64,000 nt of DNA from positions 186,001 through 250,000 of the forward strand of contig MOWL01000068.1 in NCBI GenBank assembly GCA_002110485.1, given 5' to 3'. The position numbers were made by a program, and so were the translations under genes. Below are positions 1-13,100 of this stretch, piece after piece (position 1 is the first letter of the stretch; the number at the start of each line of letters is the position of its first letter). The notes beneath the pieces are model-generated. The model did no database searches and was not told the origin of the DNA. It saw only the letters and a list, made by a program, of their open reading frames with translations. Source of the DNA: Emergomyces orientalis. Lineage: Eukaryota; Ascomycota; Eurotiomycetes; Onygenales; Ajellomycetaceae.

Positions 1-509
1 AGTCCGAGCAGCAGACAGGAAAAACAACCACAGCACAAAAACGCCTGTCTCGACTATCATACGCACCCTCGACCCCCAAAAATACTGACCGAGAAGGTTC
101 ACTCTCCCTCCCGCTTGATCACGGCTCTAAAACGCTAGAACAGCTTCTCCGGCGGCTCGGAGTTTCCATAATCGACCTCGTGGAAAGTGGCTTAACAGAG
201 GACGCATCAGCCGCTCTTGATGAAAAAAGGCAGCACATGCTGGAAATGCTTCAAAATCTGCAATCTACAGCCGAATCTCCCCTTGCTATCTACTTGGGAT
301 CGGCGGACCAAGCTGCCCAGCTACTGCATTCAGCGTTGTATGCAGATACGAATTTCGAAGTTTCTATGGCCGACGGCGCGCAGGATCAGAAACTTGGCGC
401 CTTGGAGAGTCAGATTGAAGTGCTCCGGAAGGGTATTGAAGGGCTTAATGTTGATATCTTGCATGACGGGGACAAGGCGCAGGAGATGTTTATGGAGAGG
501 TGGGGATGA
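1..509 (+). CDS. C-terminal end of an unidentified protein (5' end outside window)
   Basis: One reading frame is open from base 3 to the TGA at 507-509, so this is the last about 168 codons of a gene that begins left of the window. The segment opens with a Ser/Thr/Lys-rich linker. It then becomes helical: a Leu-rich stretch with TLEQLLRRLGV, a charged stretch with KRQHMLEMLQNLQ, and a final amphipathic helix around LESQIEVLRKGIEGL. This looks like the coiled-coil tail of a scaffold or cytoskeletal adaptor. I do not recognise the family and assign no function. An intron upstream within the segment cannot be excluded. Confidence 0.6.
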   Translation, partial: SEQQTGKTTTAQKRLSRLSYAPSTPKNTDREGSLSLPLDHGSKTLEQLLRRLGVSIIDLVESGLTEDASAALDEKRQHMLEMLQNLQSTAESPLAIYLGSADQAAQLLHSALYADTNFEVSMADGAQDQKLGALESQIEVLRKGIEGLNVDILHDGDKAQEMFMERWG

Positions 510-1543
510 GAAACAAGTTTTCGTTCCAAGAAATCATTTTTTGATATCTGATCCTGCTTCATTCCTTTCTTTTTTTGATTCTCTTACCCCTTTCTTTTCC
601 CCTTCCCTTCCCCTTCCCATCCCCCTTTCTCTCACTTTTTGTCGCTTCAGGGCGTTTTTGGCCTTCGCGGAATAGGTTCTTAACTATTGTTTAATGCTCA
701 CACAACGGTGACGAGCCTATCAACCTTGAAGCCCGCCCCTGCAAGTTGGTATAGAATTTTGCGCAATATCACCTCAAATTTGATAATTGCACAGGGCTCT
801 CCCTTCCTATTGCACCTGCGTTTTAACCTCTTCCTCCCTTGAAAATCATGTGACCCCTTGGTTAGTCATCCAGTGTTTCTAGGCCCAGACTGTGGAATTA
901 AATTGGACACAGCGGAATTCCAGCAGGAAACGTGTTCAACAAGCGATTGTTGTGTTGAAGGAGTAAAAGTTCGTCCATACACCAGTTCATATCCATTATC
1001 TATTTGGTATATTTCTCTCGACGGTTTGATTTATATGTTCTGGTTAATTCCTGCTCTGAGACGCTTCCTCCTCAATGAAGCTGCCTTTTCTTATGGGTCT
1101 TTAATCGTTAAAAAGCAACACTCCTTGCTGGGTCTTGTCTCAAGGTCCAATCGGCCTCTAGCCTACATTTCGGGATATACACTTAATTGTGTGTAGGTAC
1201 GTGCGGACCCAGAACGACACTTGCCAGGATTGAGATTGTTCGTTGATGCACGAAGTATCTCAGATCAGAGATATGATACCCTTTTGAACAATCGGATCCA
1301 TCTATTTCAGAACTTGTGGCTGCGGTTATATTCCTATCAAACCTTCTTGCCCGCCAAATTTAATTCGACACCAAACTTGCGCCTACAATGCAAGGGTCAT
1401 TACCAAGCAGAGCTTTTCATTCTACCCTGAGATACAACAATCGCGTGACGCTCTCTTCATGCGTGGAAACTTGGCTTGACATGGAATAAATTCTGGTGGA
1501 AGAGTAAATGAAGCCTCCCACAGGCTGAAAACATTCACACAAA
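510..1543. other. Intergenic: 3' UTR of the first gene and promoter of the cyclin gene
   Basis: About 1 kb with a pyrimidine-rich tract near 560-650 (repeated CCCTTCC units) just after the first gene's stop. The longer open frames here start at non-ATG codons and resemble no family. No RNA gene, repeat or mobile element was seen. Confidence 0.55.
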
Positions 1544-2293
1544 ATGAACGGACGAAAGGAGGAACTAGAAAGTGACGTGACACTTGATCTAACGTCATCA
1601 GTGGGCCGGCTTTCTCTTTCCCCGAAGCCGTCAACCCAGCCTGCTACTTCTAGTTCTGTTGAGGACGTTAAATCATCTTATTATGATGAAGTATTCAGCC
1701 TTCCTCCTGAGTCAGCTTTGATGATTCTTTGCGCGCATGTGAACAAATTAGCCAAACTTACTGGCGATGTCCCCTCATCTACACCAATTGGAAACGCATT
1801 CATCACATCCCAGACAACGGATGAAAACCGGGCCAACCGTCCAACAGGAAACAACTTATCGAACACCAGCCCGAAAACTGGGACAAAACATCCCGAAACC
1901 GTCTCCCCGATGATATTAATCAAGACATTTTACTGCAAGCAAATATCCCCGATATCCCTGGAAGACTACCTCCTTCGAGTCCATCGTTACTGCCCAATGT
2001 CAACGGCCGTGTATCTCGCCACGAGCCATTATATCAGACATTTGGCGATTGTGGAGAAAATCATTTATGTGACACCGCGCAACATGCACCGGCTTGTTCT
2101 TGGCGGACTGCGGGTGGCAACGAAGATGATGGAGGATCTCTGTTACCGACATCGACGGTTTGCTAAAGTTGGGGGTGTGACGGAGCGGGAGCTGGCGAAA
2201 CTTGAGGTTAACTTTAGCTTCTTGATGGATTTCGAGTTAAAAGTTGATGCCGAGTTGATGTTTCGTGAAATCGAGGCACATCGGGAGGGGTGA
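1544..2293 (+). CDS. Pho80/Pcl-family cyclin (partner of a Pho85-type kinase)
   Basis: A single-exon gene of 249 codons. Residues 1-60 are a low-complexity Ser/Thr-rich leader. The cyclin box lies at about residues 120-240, with signatures of the Pho80-like group: ISLEDYLLRVHRYCPMS, then a helix around AVYLATSHYIRHL, then TPRNMHRLVLGG, a basic patch at CYRHRRFAKVGGV, and the closing NFSFLMDFEL. Members of this family bind Pho85/PhoA-type cyclin-dependent kinases and act in phosphate sensing, glycogen metabolism or morphogenesis; which of these applies here cannot be read from the sequence. The ATG at 1544 is the first in frame and is followed by the acidic N-terminus expected of the family. 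A Thr/Asn-rich insertion at residues 90-115 precedes the box. Family call firm, paralogue uncertain. Confidence 0.85.
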   Translation: MNGRKEELESDVTLDLTSSVGRLSLSPKPSTQPATSSSVEDVKSSYYDEVFSLPPESALMILCAHVNKLAKLTGDVPSSTPIGNAFITSQTTDENRANRPTGNNLSNTSPKTGTKHPETVSPMILIKTFYCKQISPISLEDYLLRVHRYCPMSTAVYLATSHYIRHLAIVEKIIYVTPRNMHRLVLGGLRVATKMMEDLCYRHRRFAKVGGVTERELAKLEVNFSFLMDFELKVDAELMFREIEAHREG

Positions 2294-3223
2294 CGATACC
2301 AAATCCTGCGGTACAGATTATAAATATATACATGTATAAATGCTTTCTTTCGAGGAATGGTTCGCTAAATTTATTCCAGCTTCCAGGGGTATATAAAGGT
2401 TTTTTGAAGCATCCTTGTTTTCTTTAATTTGAATGGGTTTGGCTACAACTCATGGTTTTGGATAGAAAATATACTGAGTTAGTCAGTTTTATCTTGGGCT
2501 TACAGCAGTTATGTATTCTCGGCGTTCTTCTTTTCCGCGTTTAATACCTCCACTTTGATATATACTAGTATTTTTTCCATGATGATTGCCGCTCAGCCTA
2601 ATTTTTGAGGGTTGCTTGAATACGAAGCGCCAACGTTAGCATACAGAAAAATTTTCAGCCTCATTTTTTTGAAGATTAGATCCCAGCTTGTCCGGACAGC
2701 TAGTTAGCGTATGCAGCGCGTTTTGCTGAGAAAGAGGAACGAGATGATGTTTGCGGGAAGTATCAGGTTATGGTAGGAAAAGCAAATAACGGTTTATTTA
2801 GTTAGACATTAAGAAGACAAATCCATAAAACAATAATAATTCAAGATAGCATGTCTTTAACAGAGTCCATGGGAATATTATTAGATACATATATTTGATG
2901 AATATTTGAATCCTGTTAAAATCGTCTCGCAGCTCTAAACCACATTGGGGCTGCTCAATACGAAATCTGTGCTCCATACTCGCCCTAGCAGCCTCGTAAT
3001 GCCAGCCTGGGATATTTTCCCCGGCACAGAGGCGCATACACAGGAGAAACAGAGTCTCTTCACCAACGAAGTCAGAATTTTAGTCCCTTTTCACTCGTTC
3101 CCCTGAAATGGCGAAATGATTGAATTTTTCAACTGAGGAACAAATCCATCACGTCGTTACATTCCACCCTGGCGCATTTTCCCCCAACACATACTCCCGC
3201 CGTAGGCCTTCCGGGGCTGAGCC
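2294..3223. other. Intergenic between the cyclin and AKR1 genes
   Basis: A/T-rich downstream region of the cyclin gene followed by the AKR1 promoter and leader. Only short open frames without family resemblance occur. No repeat or RNA gene was recognised. Confidence 0.5.
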
Positions 3224-5910
3224 ATGTCCTCCTCATCAACATCTCGCGATGCTCAAGGCTCCATAGACAGAAATTCCAGCTCCACGTCTCTGACAACCGG
3301 AAAGGCGACAGCTGCCCCTCCAAAACTCTCGACGCGGGAAAATGAGCTGGAACTGAAGGATATCAAACCGGACGATGGGAACAGCAACAATCCCAAACCA
3401 TCCCTCCCCATCGAGCAAGATATTATGCAATTGTCTCGATTGGGAGAAATTGGGGCCATACAAAAGCTATTCGAAAGCGGGAAATATGATGCCAGATATA
3501 CAGATGAAGAGGGTATTACACCTTTGCATGTGAGTAATGATAGAATAAATCCCTCCCGTCTAAGTTATTTGGCTTGAGTGGGCAAAAGGGATTCGTGGCT
3601 AACCGTTTAAATCTCGCCTTTTGATGTGTTTGTAGTGGGCGGCAATAAACAACCAGTATGCCCTTTGCAAATTTCTACTCGAGTCCGGCGCCGACGTGAA
3701 TGCGAAAGGGGGCGAGTCTGTAGCAACAGCGGCTATGTGGGCAGCTCAGCGCTGCCACTATTACATCGTGAACCTGTTACTCCAACACTGCGCGGACCCT
3801 CTATTGACCGATATCCAAGGGTATAACATATTACATCTTGCCACCATTGATGGAAATGCGTTCCTCCTCGTCCTCCTTCTACACCAAGAAATCCCCGTCG
3901 ACGTACCGGACCCTCAGGGCCACACCGGCTTGATGTGGGCGGCATACAAGGGCTTTCCGGCCTGTGTGGATCTGTTTCTACGCTGGGGGGCTAATGTAAA
4001 TGCTGTGGACGAAGGGGGACTGTCGCCACTCCACTGGGCATTGGTGAAGGGCTCCCCGGCTTGCGTTCAGAAAATCATAGAGTATGGTTCGGACCGGTTT
4101 GCGAAGACCCGCGATGGCAAGACGCCCGCAGTAGTAGCGGAGGAAATGAAAACAGCCAACGTATGGTACCGGGCTCTCAACGAATGTGGTTATGACCGGG
4201 AGGGGAACCTTCGAGCGCTACCATTTGGGTTGACGAACCTTGTACGAACAAAGCAGTTCACGTCGAAGTTTTTTTTCTTTTGGCCATTCCTTGTCATTCT
4301 CTTTTCTATCTTTACACTCAGCAATGCGGTTATATATATTGCTATTCCGGTCACCATAGGGATTGTGTTTGGCATGCAGTGGGTTGCGCAACGGGTTGCA
4401 AACCTCGGACCTCCGGAGTATAGAGTGTTGCAAAGAACGGTATGTTTATACCGGGGGGCAGGAAATACCCCTTTCTCTTTCCCCTGGTATACTTCACTTC
4501 CCAGGCGTTTGAATTGCGTTGTAAAACGACTTCTAACGTGGTAGATATAGCCCTTCTTAGCAGGCGTTTTTGCCGGATCTCTATTTTGGGTTGGGGTGCG
4601 TTGGGCCGTGAAGGTGCTACCAAGTAAGGCCACAAACAAATATTCCCCTTTTGACTCGAGAACTACTTTTGATAGCTAATATTGCACCATAGATACATAT
4701 TCTTCACACCCATTTTTGAACTTTTTTTTCGCAATATTTCTCGGTTTGACGGCATATTTCTATGGTCTTGCAATGCTTGAAGACCCGGGTTTTGTCCCTA
4801 AACTGGGAAGCAGAAATCAACAGAGGGACACGATAACAAAACTTTTTGAAATCTGGAAATTTGACGAAGACAACTTTTGTGTATATTGCATGATTAGAAA
4901 GCCCTTACGCAGCAAACATTGCAGGCGTTGTAAGCGCTGTGTCTCAAAACATGACCAGTAAGTATTTTCGAAAACCCTACCTAGTTTTATTTAGGTGAAT
5001 TACTTGAGACTAACCAACTGGGGGGACAAAATAGCCATTGCCCGTGGATCGACAATTGCGTTGGCGCAAATAACTTGCGCCACTTTATTTTGTATATTTT
5101 TAGCATGGAAATTGGCATTATTTTCTTTATTCAATTAGTAATGGCTCGTAAGTCTCGATACTTGATATATTCAACGAAAATGGGGGAGATGATTAAAAAG
5201 AATTACATGCTCACGAAGTAACAGATATCGATTCGATTCCTGTACCTCCTAATGCAGAATGCAACATCCTTTCCTCAACACTCTGTGGTATCCTCAGCCG
5301 GGATACCTTCACCATCGTCCTCACGATATGGATCAGCCTTCAACTCATATGGGTGAGTATGCTCTGTGTCGTCCAGCTTGTCCAGATATCTCGCAACCAG
5401 ACTACATACGAAAATATGCGGGGACACACCTTAGACTATGCCAATTCCGCCTCACAAGCCATTACCTCAGCCATTACAACAGGCACCACTTCAGTCGACA
5501 TTGGCGGCCTTTCTGCCACGGGCCAGGGACCAAACCCAGCAATCCCACCAACAACAGTACCATCGCACCGCAACCCCCCTTCACACCGCCACGATCACGG
5601 CTGCCTATCTCAATGGAAAAAGTTGTTGGGCCTGGATACCTTCGTAGCCACAGCGCAGGACGGACTAGATCGACGTGGCGCTGGTCGATATCGAAACCCT
5701 TTCTCGCGTGGTGTAGTGACCAATTGCAAAGACTTTTGGTGCGACAGTGAGCCGTATTTCAGCAAGAGGGATACGGGAAGTGCGATGTTGGGCGGTGAGG
5801 TTGTAAATTATACTCGCCTGTTCGATATGCCGTTAATGATGAGGTCTGGGGGAAGTAGGGCTGGTTCTGGTATGGTGTACAGGAGCGTTGCGGCTGAAGA
5901 TGCTGTATAG
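3224..5910 (+). CDS. AKR1: Ankyrin-repeat DHHC palmitoyltransferase Akr1 (6 exons)
   Basis: Exons by eye: 3224-3529, 3636-4439, 4551-4623, 4693-4957, 5035-5147 and 5225-5910, giving 748 residues, the usual size for fungal Akr1. Residues 1-60 are an acidic Ser-rich cytosolic tail. Ankyrin repeats fill about 65-280 (PLHWAAINNQ, GYNILHLATIDGN, GHTGLMWAAYKG, GLSPLHWALVKGS). Hydrophobic segments follow at about 320-350 and 370-420, then the Cys-rich zinc domain (FCVYCMIRKPLRSKHCRRCKRC). The catalytic D-H-H-C falls at about 482-485 and is split by the phase-2 intron at 4958-5034. Two more membrane segments precede the cytosolic tail with its conserved QTTYENMRG. Akr1 is a Golgi/endosomal enzyme that palmitoylates peripheral membrane proteins such as casein kinase Yck2. 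All key residues are present. Family identification is firm; exon borders rest on frame continuity. Confidence 0.93.
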
Positions 5911-7195
5911 ATTTGATGGTGCTGATAGTAATTGAATGGTTCGATATTACGGATGTGTGGCATGGGCGGATTGGCGGGTCAATTCAATTTTATACAACTA
6001 ACGATGTTTTTTAGCTGCTAGTTATATATATATTTTAATTTGATCCTACAGCAGCCTCTAAAGTGTGTATATATATTACGTTACGGCTCGCTTTCTCCTC
6101 CTTCTTCCTCTTCTTCTAGGGGTTTTAGCATGTTGGGAAATTTTTATCTCATATTTGGGTTGATGTGCGAATACGCTAATGTTGACGGGAAATTATCGTG
6201 AGAATGTGGGGGTTGCAATGTAAATATGACCTGAGGGAAAAGCAAGCACAGGTCCCCTTGATTGCACGGAACACGGCATCAAATTTCTGCAGGAGTGCAC
6301 GCCGTGACAGGTTGTGGCCAGCGAGCAACGTTGCAACTGTGTCCCCCACACTCCTCGCTGTGGTTGGCGGAGGAAAGATTCAGATCAGTCAGGAGATAAG
6401 ATTAGATCCGTCCCCGACCGCCGGGCCACCGGCCACCTCATGTTCCCGGCAGAAGAGAACAGAAAAGAGGGCGATTTCAATCCAGAACCAGAGGCACAGA
6501 ATGGCGAAATATCCACTGGTGGAGCTATTACTTTTAAAAAATTATTTATTTTCTTCGGCATTGGGCTGCGGGGATACAGCCAAACCCTGGAATGAAGGGC
6601 CGGACAACGCTAGGCTTCAGGTACTTTCCTGTGCCCTGAATAAATAAAGATATGACCCCTCGCTTCGAAAGTCACAAATCGCTACTCAATACATCTCGAA
6701 ATCATTAGCTTCTAGTCGGGCTTTGAAAGGATCGCCAAACATTCGGGTGAGTGAACCCCCATACTATGACATAAATGGTCACAATTCGGCTGCAAATTTC
6801 TTGCAAATCGTGGGGATCTTTCCGACTCATGCGGCGTTGATGCTGTTTCAATAATGTTCCTGTGGATCCTAACAAAAATGCAACAGGACCTCCGCTTCCA
6901 GAGAGCATACACACAGAAAATAATATACTATTTCAAGGGACCTTGCCCCTGCCTGCTGTGCAAAACACAGCATCAATTATTTAAATGCGTGCACAGCTCA
7001 AGAGATTAGGCTAGATATCCGCCCCGAGACCTTAAACAGGCCCCGCGTTCGCCAAGAATTGCGAGCAGATGATACAATTTTCATTTATCATTATTATATG
7101 ACCTTAGGATATATATTTTTATCCTGCTAAGTTTTTTGATTGTTCTATACTTTATTACTAACAACATAATATTCATGCTCTCAAGCTCGAACGCC
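5911..7195. promoter_or_regulatory. Upstream region of the siderophore synthetase with scattered GATA-type sites
   Basis: About 1.3 kb between the AKR1 stop and the NRPS start. By eye, HGATAR cores (either strand) lie at 6144-6149, 6193-6198, 6394-6399 and 7085-7090, and an ATTGG (CCAAT on -) at 6560-6564. Fungal siderophore genes are usually repressed by a SreA/Sre1 GATA factor and activated through CCAAT-bound HapX, so these are candidate sites. I did not find the full extended motif ATCWGATAA, and isolated GATA cores arise by chance. The open frame across 6198-6647 does not resemble a protein family. Confidence 0.3.
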
Positions 7196-10100
7196 ATGGA
7201 TCCCACATTGGGCGAGAGATATACAAGCTTCCCTGACCTTGACTATGGTCAGGACGAGGTACCAAGCAGCATAGCTATCGAATGGAAAGTTGAAAACTGC
7301 CAATTGACAATGGACGTGCTTATTCTTTCATGGGCTTCCTTGCTTAAGTCCACTACTGGGCATGAGTGCCCGACCTTTTGTTTAGATGGCCAACCAATGA
7401 AAGCAGATCTCGCCGCAGGAACCTTCCAAACTGTTGACCTGGATAAGGGTCTGCAGGGCCAGTGGAGTTACACAGGGATATTTACTATAAATGCAAGATA
7501 TTATAATTATCCCCCGCCTATTTATTTTTATTATTATTTATTAGTTATTTTTTTATTAAGAAAAAAGCTCTTGGGTTCCTATCTGCTAATTTGGGTGACA
7601 GTTACCATCACTCCCGCCTGGATGCAATCTAGCCGTGGCATACCACCCCAAACAATCTGGTGGGCATATCATATCGACAACGTGCACTAGCGCCCATTAT
7701 TTAACCCAGATTGGTCGACAATTGGCATCAATTATCCGTAAACGGCTGGATTCGAAACCAGAACATTCTCAATCTGCTGGTGACGGACCTGATCTTTCCA
7801 TCTTGAATCCGATACCCGAATTAATCTCTGGGCCACGACTTCTTCACGATCTTGTCCGATGCGAGGGAGACGGAAATAACTTAGCGATAGACTTCCTCAA
7901 CGGTGATAAAAGAAGGAGCACCTTGTCATTCAAACTACTTCATCTCCATTCAACAGCTTTGTCCTCGCGTCTGATCGATGCTCTGAAATCACTCCCGAGC
8001 CCGTGCAAGCGGAATCCAGTAATACCAGTGCTGTTACCCCAATCTATCGATCTTTACGTTGCTTGGTTGGCTATATTGAAAGTGGGAGCTGCAGTGTGCC
8101 CTCTTAGCCTGGACGCTCCTGCGGAACGAGTTAACTTTATCGTGAATGATGTTTGCGCAGACATTGTCGTTACCACACATTCCTTGGCTGGTAAATTAAA
8201 ACATCTCGACAGACCTATCCATATTATCATAACAGAAGATGTCGATATCATTACCACCAAAATTAACAAATTCCAACCTCCTCAAATATATACCGATGAC
8301 ATCGCATATCTGGAGTATACATCTGGCTCTACAGGTCTTCCTAAGGGCGTTGCCGTTTCGCATCGTGCTGCGACTCAATCGTTGCTTGCGCACGATAAAT
8401 GGATTCCATCATTCAAGAGATTCTTACAGTTTGCTTCCCCAACCTTTGACGTGTCCATATTTGAGATTTTCTTCCCCCTATTTCGCGGCGCTACTCTGGT
8501 CGGATGCGATCGAAATTTAATGTTGAGCGATCTTCCGCGAATTATCACAGAGTTGGATGTGGATGGAGCAGAGCTCACCCCAACTGTCGCTGGGGAATTA
8601 CTCCGGAAGAGAGCTGCGGCCCCATGTTTAAAATTCCTGCTGACGATCGGGGAGATGCTAACAAAGCTTGTGGTTGATGAATTCGGGTCCTCGCCAGATA
8701 ACGACGGCATCCTTTATGGGATGTATGGCCCAACGGAAGCCGCGATTCATTGCACTCTTGCGCCAAATATTGCAGCCGGATCACGGGTTGGAAATATTGG
8801 TGTTCCGCTCCAGACGGTGTCCGCTTTCATTATTTCCTCTGAATCTCTTGATTACCATTCTGGAGATGAACCTGAAATTCTTCCGATTGGCCATGTTGGT
8901 GAGCTCGCAGTTGGTGGTCCGCAACTTGCAGAGTGTTATGTAAACCGCGACGAGGAAACCAAGAAAGCTTTTTTGGATACTAAAATATACGGAAGGATAT
9001 ATCGCACTGGCGATAAGGCCCGTTTGCATCCATCTGGAGAACTGGAATGTCTGGGAAGAATCTCGACCGGTCAAGTGAAACTTAGGGGACAACGGGTTGA
9101 GCTTGGCGAGATCGAACGGATCATCTACAAAGTTCCCGGCGTTCGAAGTGTGGTGGTGAGTGTGCTGGAGGGTATTCTGATCGCTTTTGTATCTATGGAC
9201 GAAACTTTTCCTGGAATAAAAGACATGCGCCAGATGTGCCAAAAGTGGCTGCCAAAATTCATGGTGCCTGGAGATGTCATACTCCTGGATCACCTTCCAA
9301 GACTTCCGTCAGGGAAAATTGATAAGACAACCCTGGAAAACGGCTATTTTGAACGGAGAGACTCTCAGCGCACTGACCCCAAAGTGTTCAATGATGACAT
9401 CCAGCGAAAAATAGCGTCATGTGTTGAAGATGTCTTAGATTTACAGGTTAACACATCGACCAGCCTAGCTGCAGCCGGCCTTGATTCTCTTCAAGCAATT
9501 AAACTGACCTCTGTTTTGCGGAATGCTGGTATAAGCGTGGACGTTTTGGGAGTTCTTGAAGCAGACTCTATTCAGGGGATAGGGGCCCTCTCCCGTAAAC
9601 CCAACGCTAATGCGCTGGTAACAGCCTCGAGGAAATTTGAATCGAACGACTGGAAACGCGTTGTGAATGCGGCATCCGATGACCTCAAGTCAAGAGGGTA
9701 CACGGCAGATTTCGTGGGCGTTGTTCCTTGCAGCCCTGTGCAAATTGCCATGCTTTCTGAAAGTATGCGCGACCCGAAGGCATACTTTAATTGGGTAGAA
9801 CTGCAATTCCATGAGAGCATCCAAATGTCTGATATTAAACTTGCATTATACGAGATTAGTTTGCATAATGAGATTCTCAGGTCTGGGTTTATTCCGACTG
9901 ATTACCCTAACCACCCTCATGTCCAAGTGATCTGGGAGAAGTTGGAGGAAGATCAGGTCCAGGAAGCGTCAGAATTGAGGTACGACAGCTCCTCCGACAG
10001 CGAATCTCGCCTACTGCACCCTTTTCACGTCGATCTCATAGAGGTCAATGGCCGGGCTAAAGCGCTTATTCACATTCATCATGCCCTGTACGATGGCTGG

Positions 10101-13100
10101 TCATGGGATCACATTCTCCGCGATCTTGGAAGTCTTTTATCTTCGAGCCCATTAAAGCCGCGGCCGCAATATCGGTTATTTACAGACTACCTTTTGAACC
10201 ATCTCAGCGCGGAAGCTCGAGACAGCGCAATCGACTACTGGCAAGGACAATTGGAAGGTATCAAACCGAGCTCCTGGCCGAATTTCCAGGATACATCTGA
10301 CGTTCCTATTGGCCTTCGAACCATTCGACGACTCCTAGGTATCAAGGTGCAGGACCTTGACGTTTCAGTGCAGAAACTTCGAGTTAGTCGCCAGACAATA
10401 TTCCAAGCTGCCTTCTGTTATCTTCTTAGTGCATATAACGGGGATCCCGACATTGTTTTTGGCTCTGTCTCTTCTGGGCGGACGCTTCCGATTACCGATA
10501 TCGAGGACATTATTGGACCTTGCATGGCAACACACCCTCTGAGGATTAACTTGGACCGGTTGCGCACCGTTCGCGATCTTATTGGGGCAATTCACAACCT
10601 AAATCGGAAGTCCCTCAAACATGGATTCTTGTCGCTATCTGATATAAAGCAAGCTTCTGGGATTCACCCTGGTGTGCCTCTATTTGATAGTATATTTGTT
10701 TGGCAAGAGACTTTAAGTGGAGGGAAAGCAAATTCCGATCTGGTTCGGGAAGTCAAAACTAGAGATTTCTTGGAATTTAATATGACTCTTGAACTCGAAA
10801 TTAAAGGAGAACATGTCTCTGCGAGGGCAAATTTCCAACAGTCGATGCTTCCAGACAGCCAGGTTGATATTTTCCTTCTCCAAATGGAGCAGCTCGCATC
10901 AACCTTTATCAGCTCTCCGGAGATTCTTTTACGAGATGTTAACGGCCACCTGCCTAATTCTACTTTGTCCATCGAGAACGCTGATTATATCAAACAGACA
11001 GATTTACCAGGTTTAGCAGATGGAGTGGAAAGGTTGGCCAATTCAGATCCAGAAAGAGTCGCAATCGAGTTTCTGGACGCTTTCGATCCCTACTTGGGTA
11101 CAAGAAGCATAACAAAACTGACCTATGGCGGCATGGATATTCGCTCCAATCAAATGGCTAATTACCTGTGTTCCTATGGACTGTTGCCTAATAATCTTGT
11201 TTCTATATTCCTGGAAAAATCCATCGATCTTTATATCGCCATCCTAGCCGTTATCAAAGCCGGTTGTGGTTATGTGCCGATAACTCCGCAGACACCTGCC
11301 AATCGTGTTAACACAATTATAGAAGAGTCAAAGTGTTCGATTTGCATAACTGATTACCCTTTGTCACTCAAATTAGGGGAAATTCAGAACACAAAAATCA
11401 TAGCTTTTGATACCATCAAGCTTGATGACGTTCCAGCCACGCGCCCTGAAGTGCCCGTTTCCGATTCGTCAGTGGCCTATTGCACTTTTACTTCAGGGAG
11501 CACAGGAAAACCAAAGGGGGTTCTTATTACGCATCATAACTTGCAAAGCAATATTGCTGTACTCTCGGAAATATATCCAAACCCACCCGGATCGAAATTA
11601 CTCCAAGCATGTTCCCATGCTTTTGATGGTTAGTGGCTGTAATCACAGCGGTATTGCCTGCCCGTTGGCCTTAGTACTAACATCTAATAGTTTCTGTATT
11701 TGAGATATTCTATTCGTTGGCTAGGGGTTTGACTTTGTGCTCAGCGATCAACGATGTTTTATTCCGAGATATGGAGCAGGTCATTCGGGCAATGGATGTT
11801 ACTCACCTTAGCCTCACCCCGACCGTTGCATCGCTTCTTAACCCTGATAATATCCCAAAAGTCAAATTCTTAGTTACCGCTGGGGAGGCAATGACTGAGA
11901 AGGTCTTCAAATCATGGGCTAACAAGGGTGTTTACCAAGGTAAACTCTATCTATGTCTCTTAATTTCCATAAAAAGCTCGCTCGCATAGACTGGTATGTA
12001 CTTATTTGATTTTATTCTGAACAGGCTACGGCCCGAGTGAGACCACCAATATTTGCACCGTCAGGCCTAATCTCAAGCATACCGACTTTATAAACAACAT
12101 TGGGCCACCGTTCAAAAATACATCCGCGTTCGTAATTTCAGGAGAGGACGGTTTTACATTGCTCCCTCGAGGTGCTGTTGGTGAATTTTGCTTCGGCGGT
12201 GATCAAGTTGTGAGTTATTCCACTTTTAATCTGTTTAATTAAACTTACATTCGAATAGGGGTGCGGATATCTCGACATGCCAGACCTCACGAGGAGTAAA
12301 TTTATTTGCCATCCCCAGTACGGAAAAATATATAGATCCGGCGATTTTGGACGTATGCTTCCTGATGGATCATTAGCATTTACAGGCCGCAGAGACGATC
12401 AAGTTAAGTTACGGGGTCAGCGCATCGAGCTGGGTGAGATTAACCGTGTCCTATTAGAGGATCCGGATGTTATCGACTGCACAACATTCATTGTCAGGGG
12501 TACACAAAACGAAAATCAGCAGCTAATATGTTTCTGGGTGCCGGCATTGAACCATGGCGAAAACTCTGCGGCCTTTAAGGATCGTTCTAAAATACTAAAA
12601 TTATTTGATCACATCAGTGCCAGACTTCCGGGGTATATGATTCCATCCATGCTCATTCCGATCCGAGCTTTACCCATAACGACATCTGGAAAGACGGATA
12701 AAAACGAACTGCTAAAACATTTCCGGACGCTAAAGTCTGAAACCTTACATTTATCCTCCTGCGTGACCGAAGCTCTCAGCAACGAGCGCCAATTCACAGA
12801 CCCTGAAGTGAGAATCGCAGAAGTCGTGGCTAAAGTTACTTTCACCCCGCAAACAGATATCGGCCTTCATACCTCATTCTACAGCCTTGGCCTAAATTCA
12901 ATCTCAGCTATATCTCTATCAAGACATTTGAAATTAAATGGCCTCGGACAAGTTGATGTTTCGGTCATAATGAAATATAACACTGTGTGTCGCTTGGCCA
13001 GGAATATTGAAGAGAGTAGTGTCCAGCCAGCCAAGAAACAAAGCTTTCCAAACATCCAAGCATTATTCTCTGACCAATTTGTGGAGCAAGTAAGAAAGCG

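Noticed and set aside
858..1196. 112-codon frame upstream of the cyclin gene
   Set aside because: Begins at TTG, matches no family, and the cyclin gene has its own good ATG.
6198..6647. 149-codon frame in the synthetase promoter region
   Set aside because: Non-ATG start (GTG) and random-looking composition.
8781..9293. 170-codon frame on - within the synthetase
   Set aside because: Lies opposite conserved A-domain motifs A7-A8 and is not itself protein-like.
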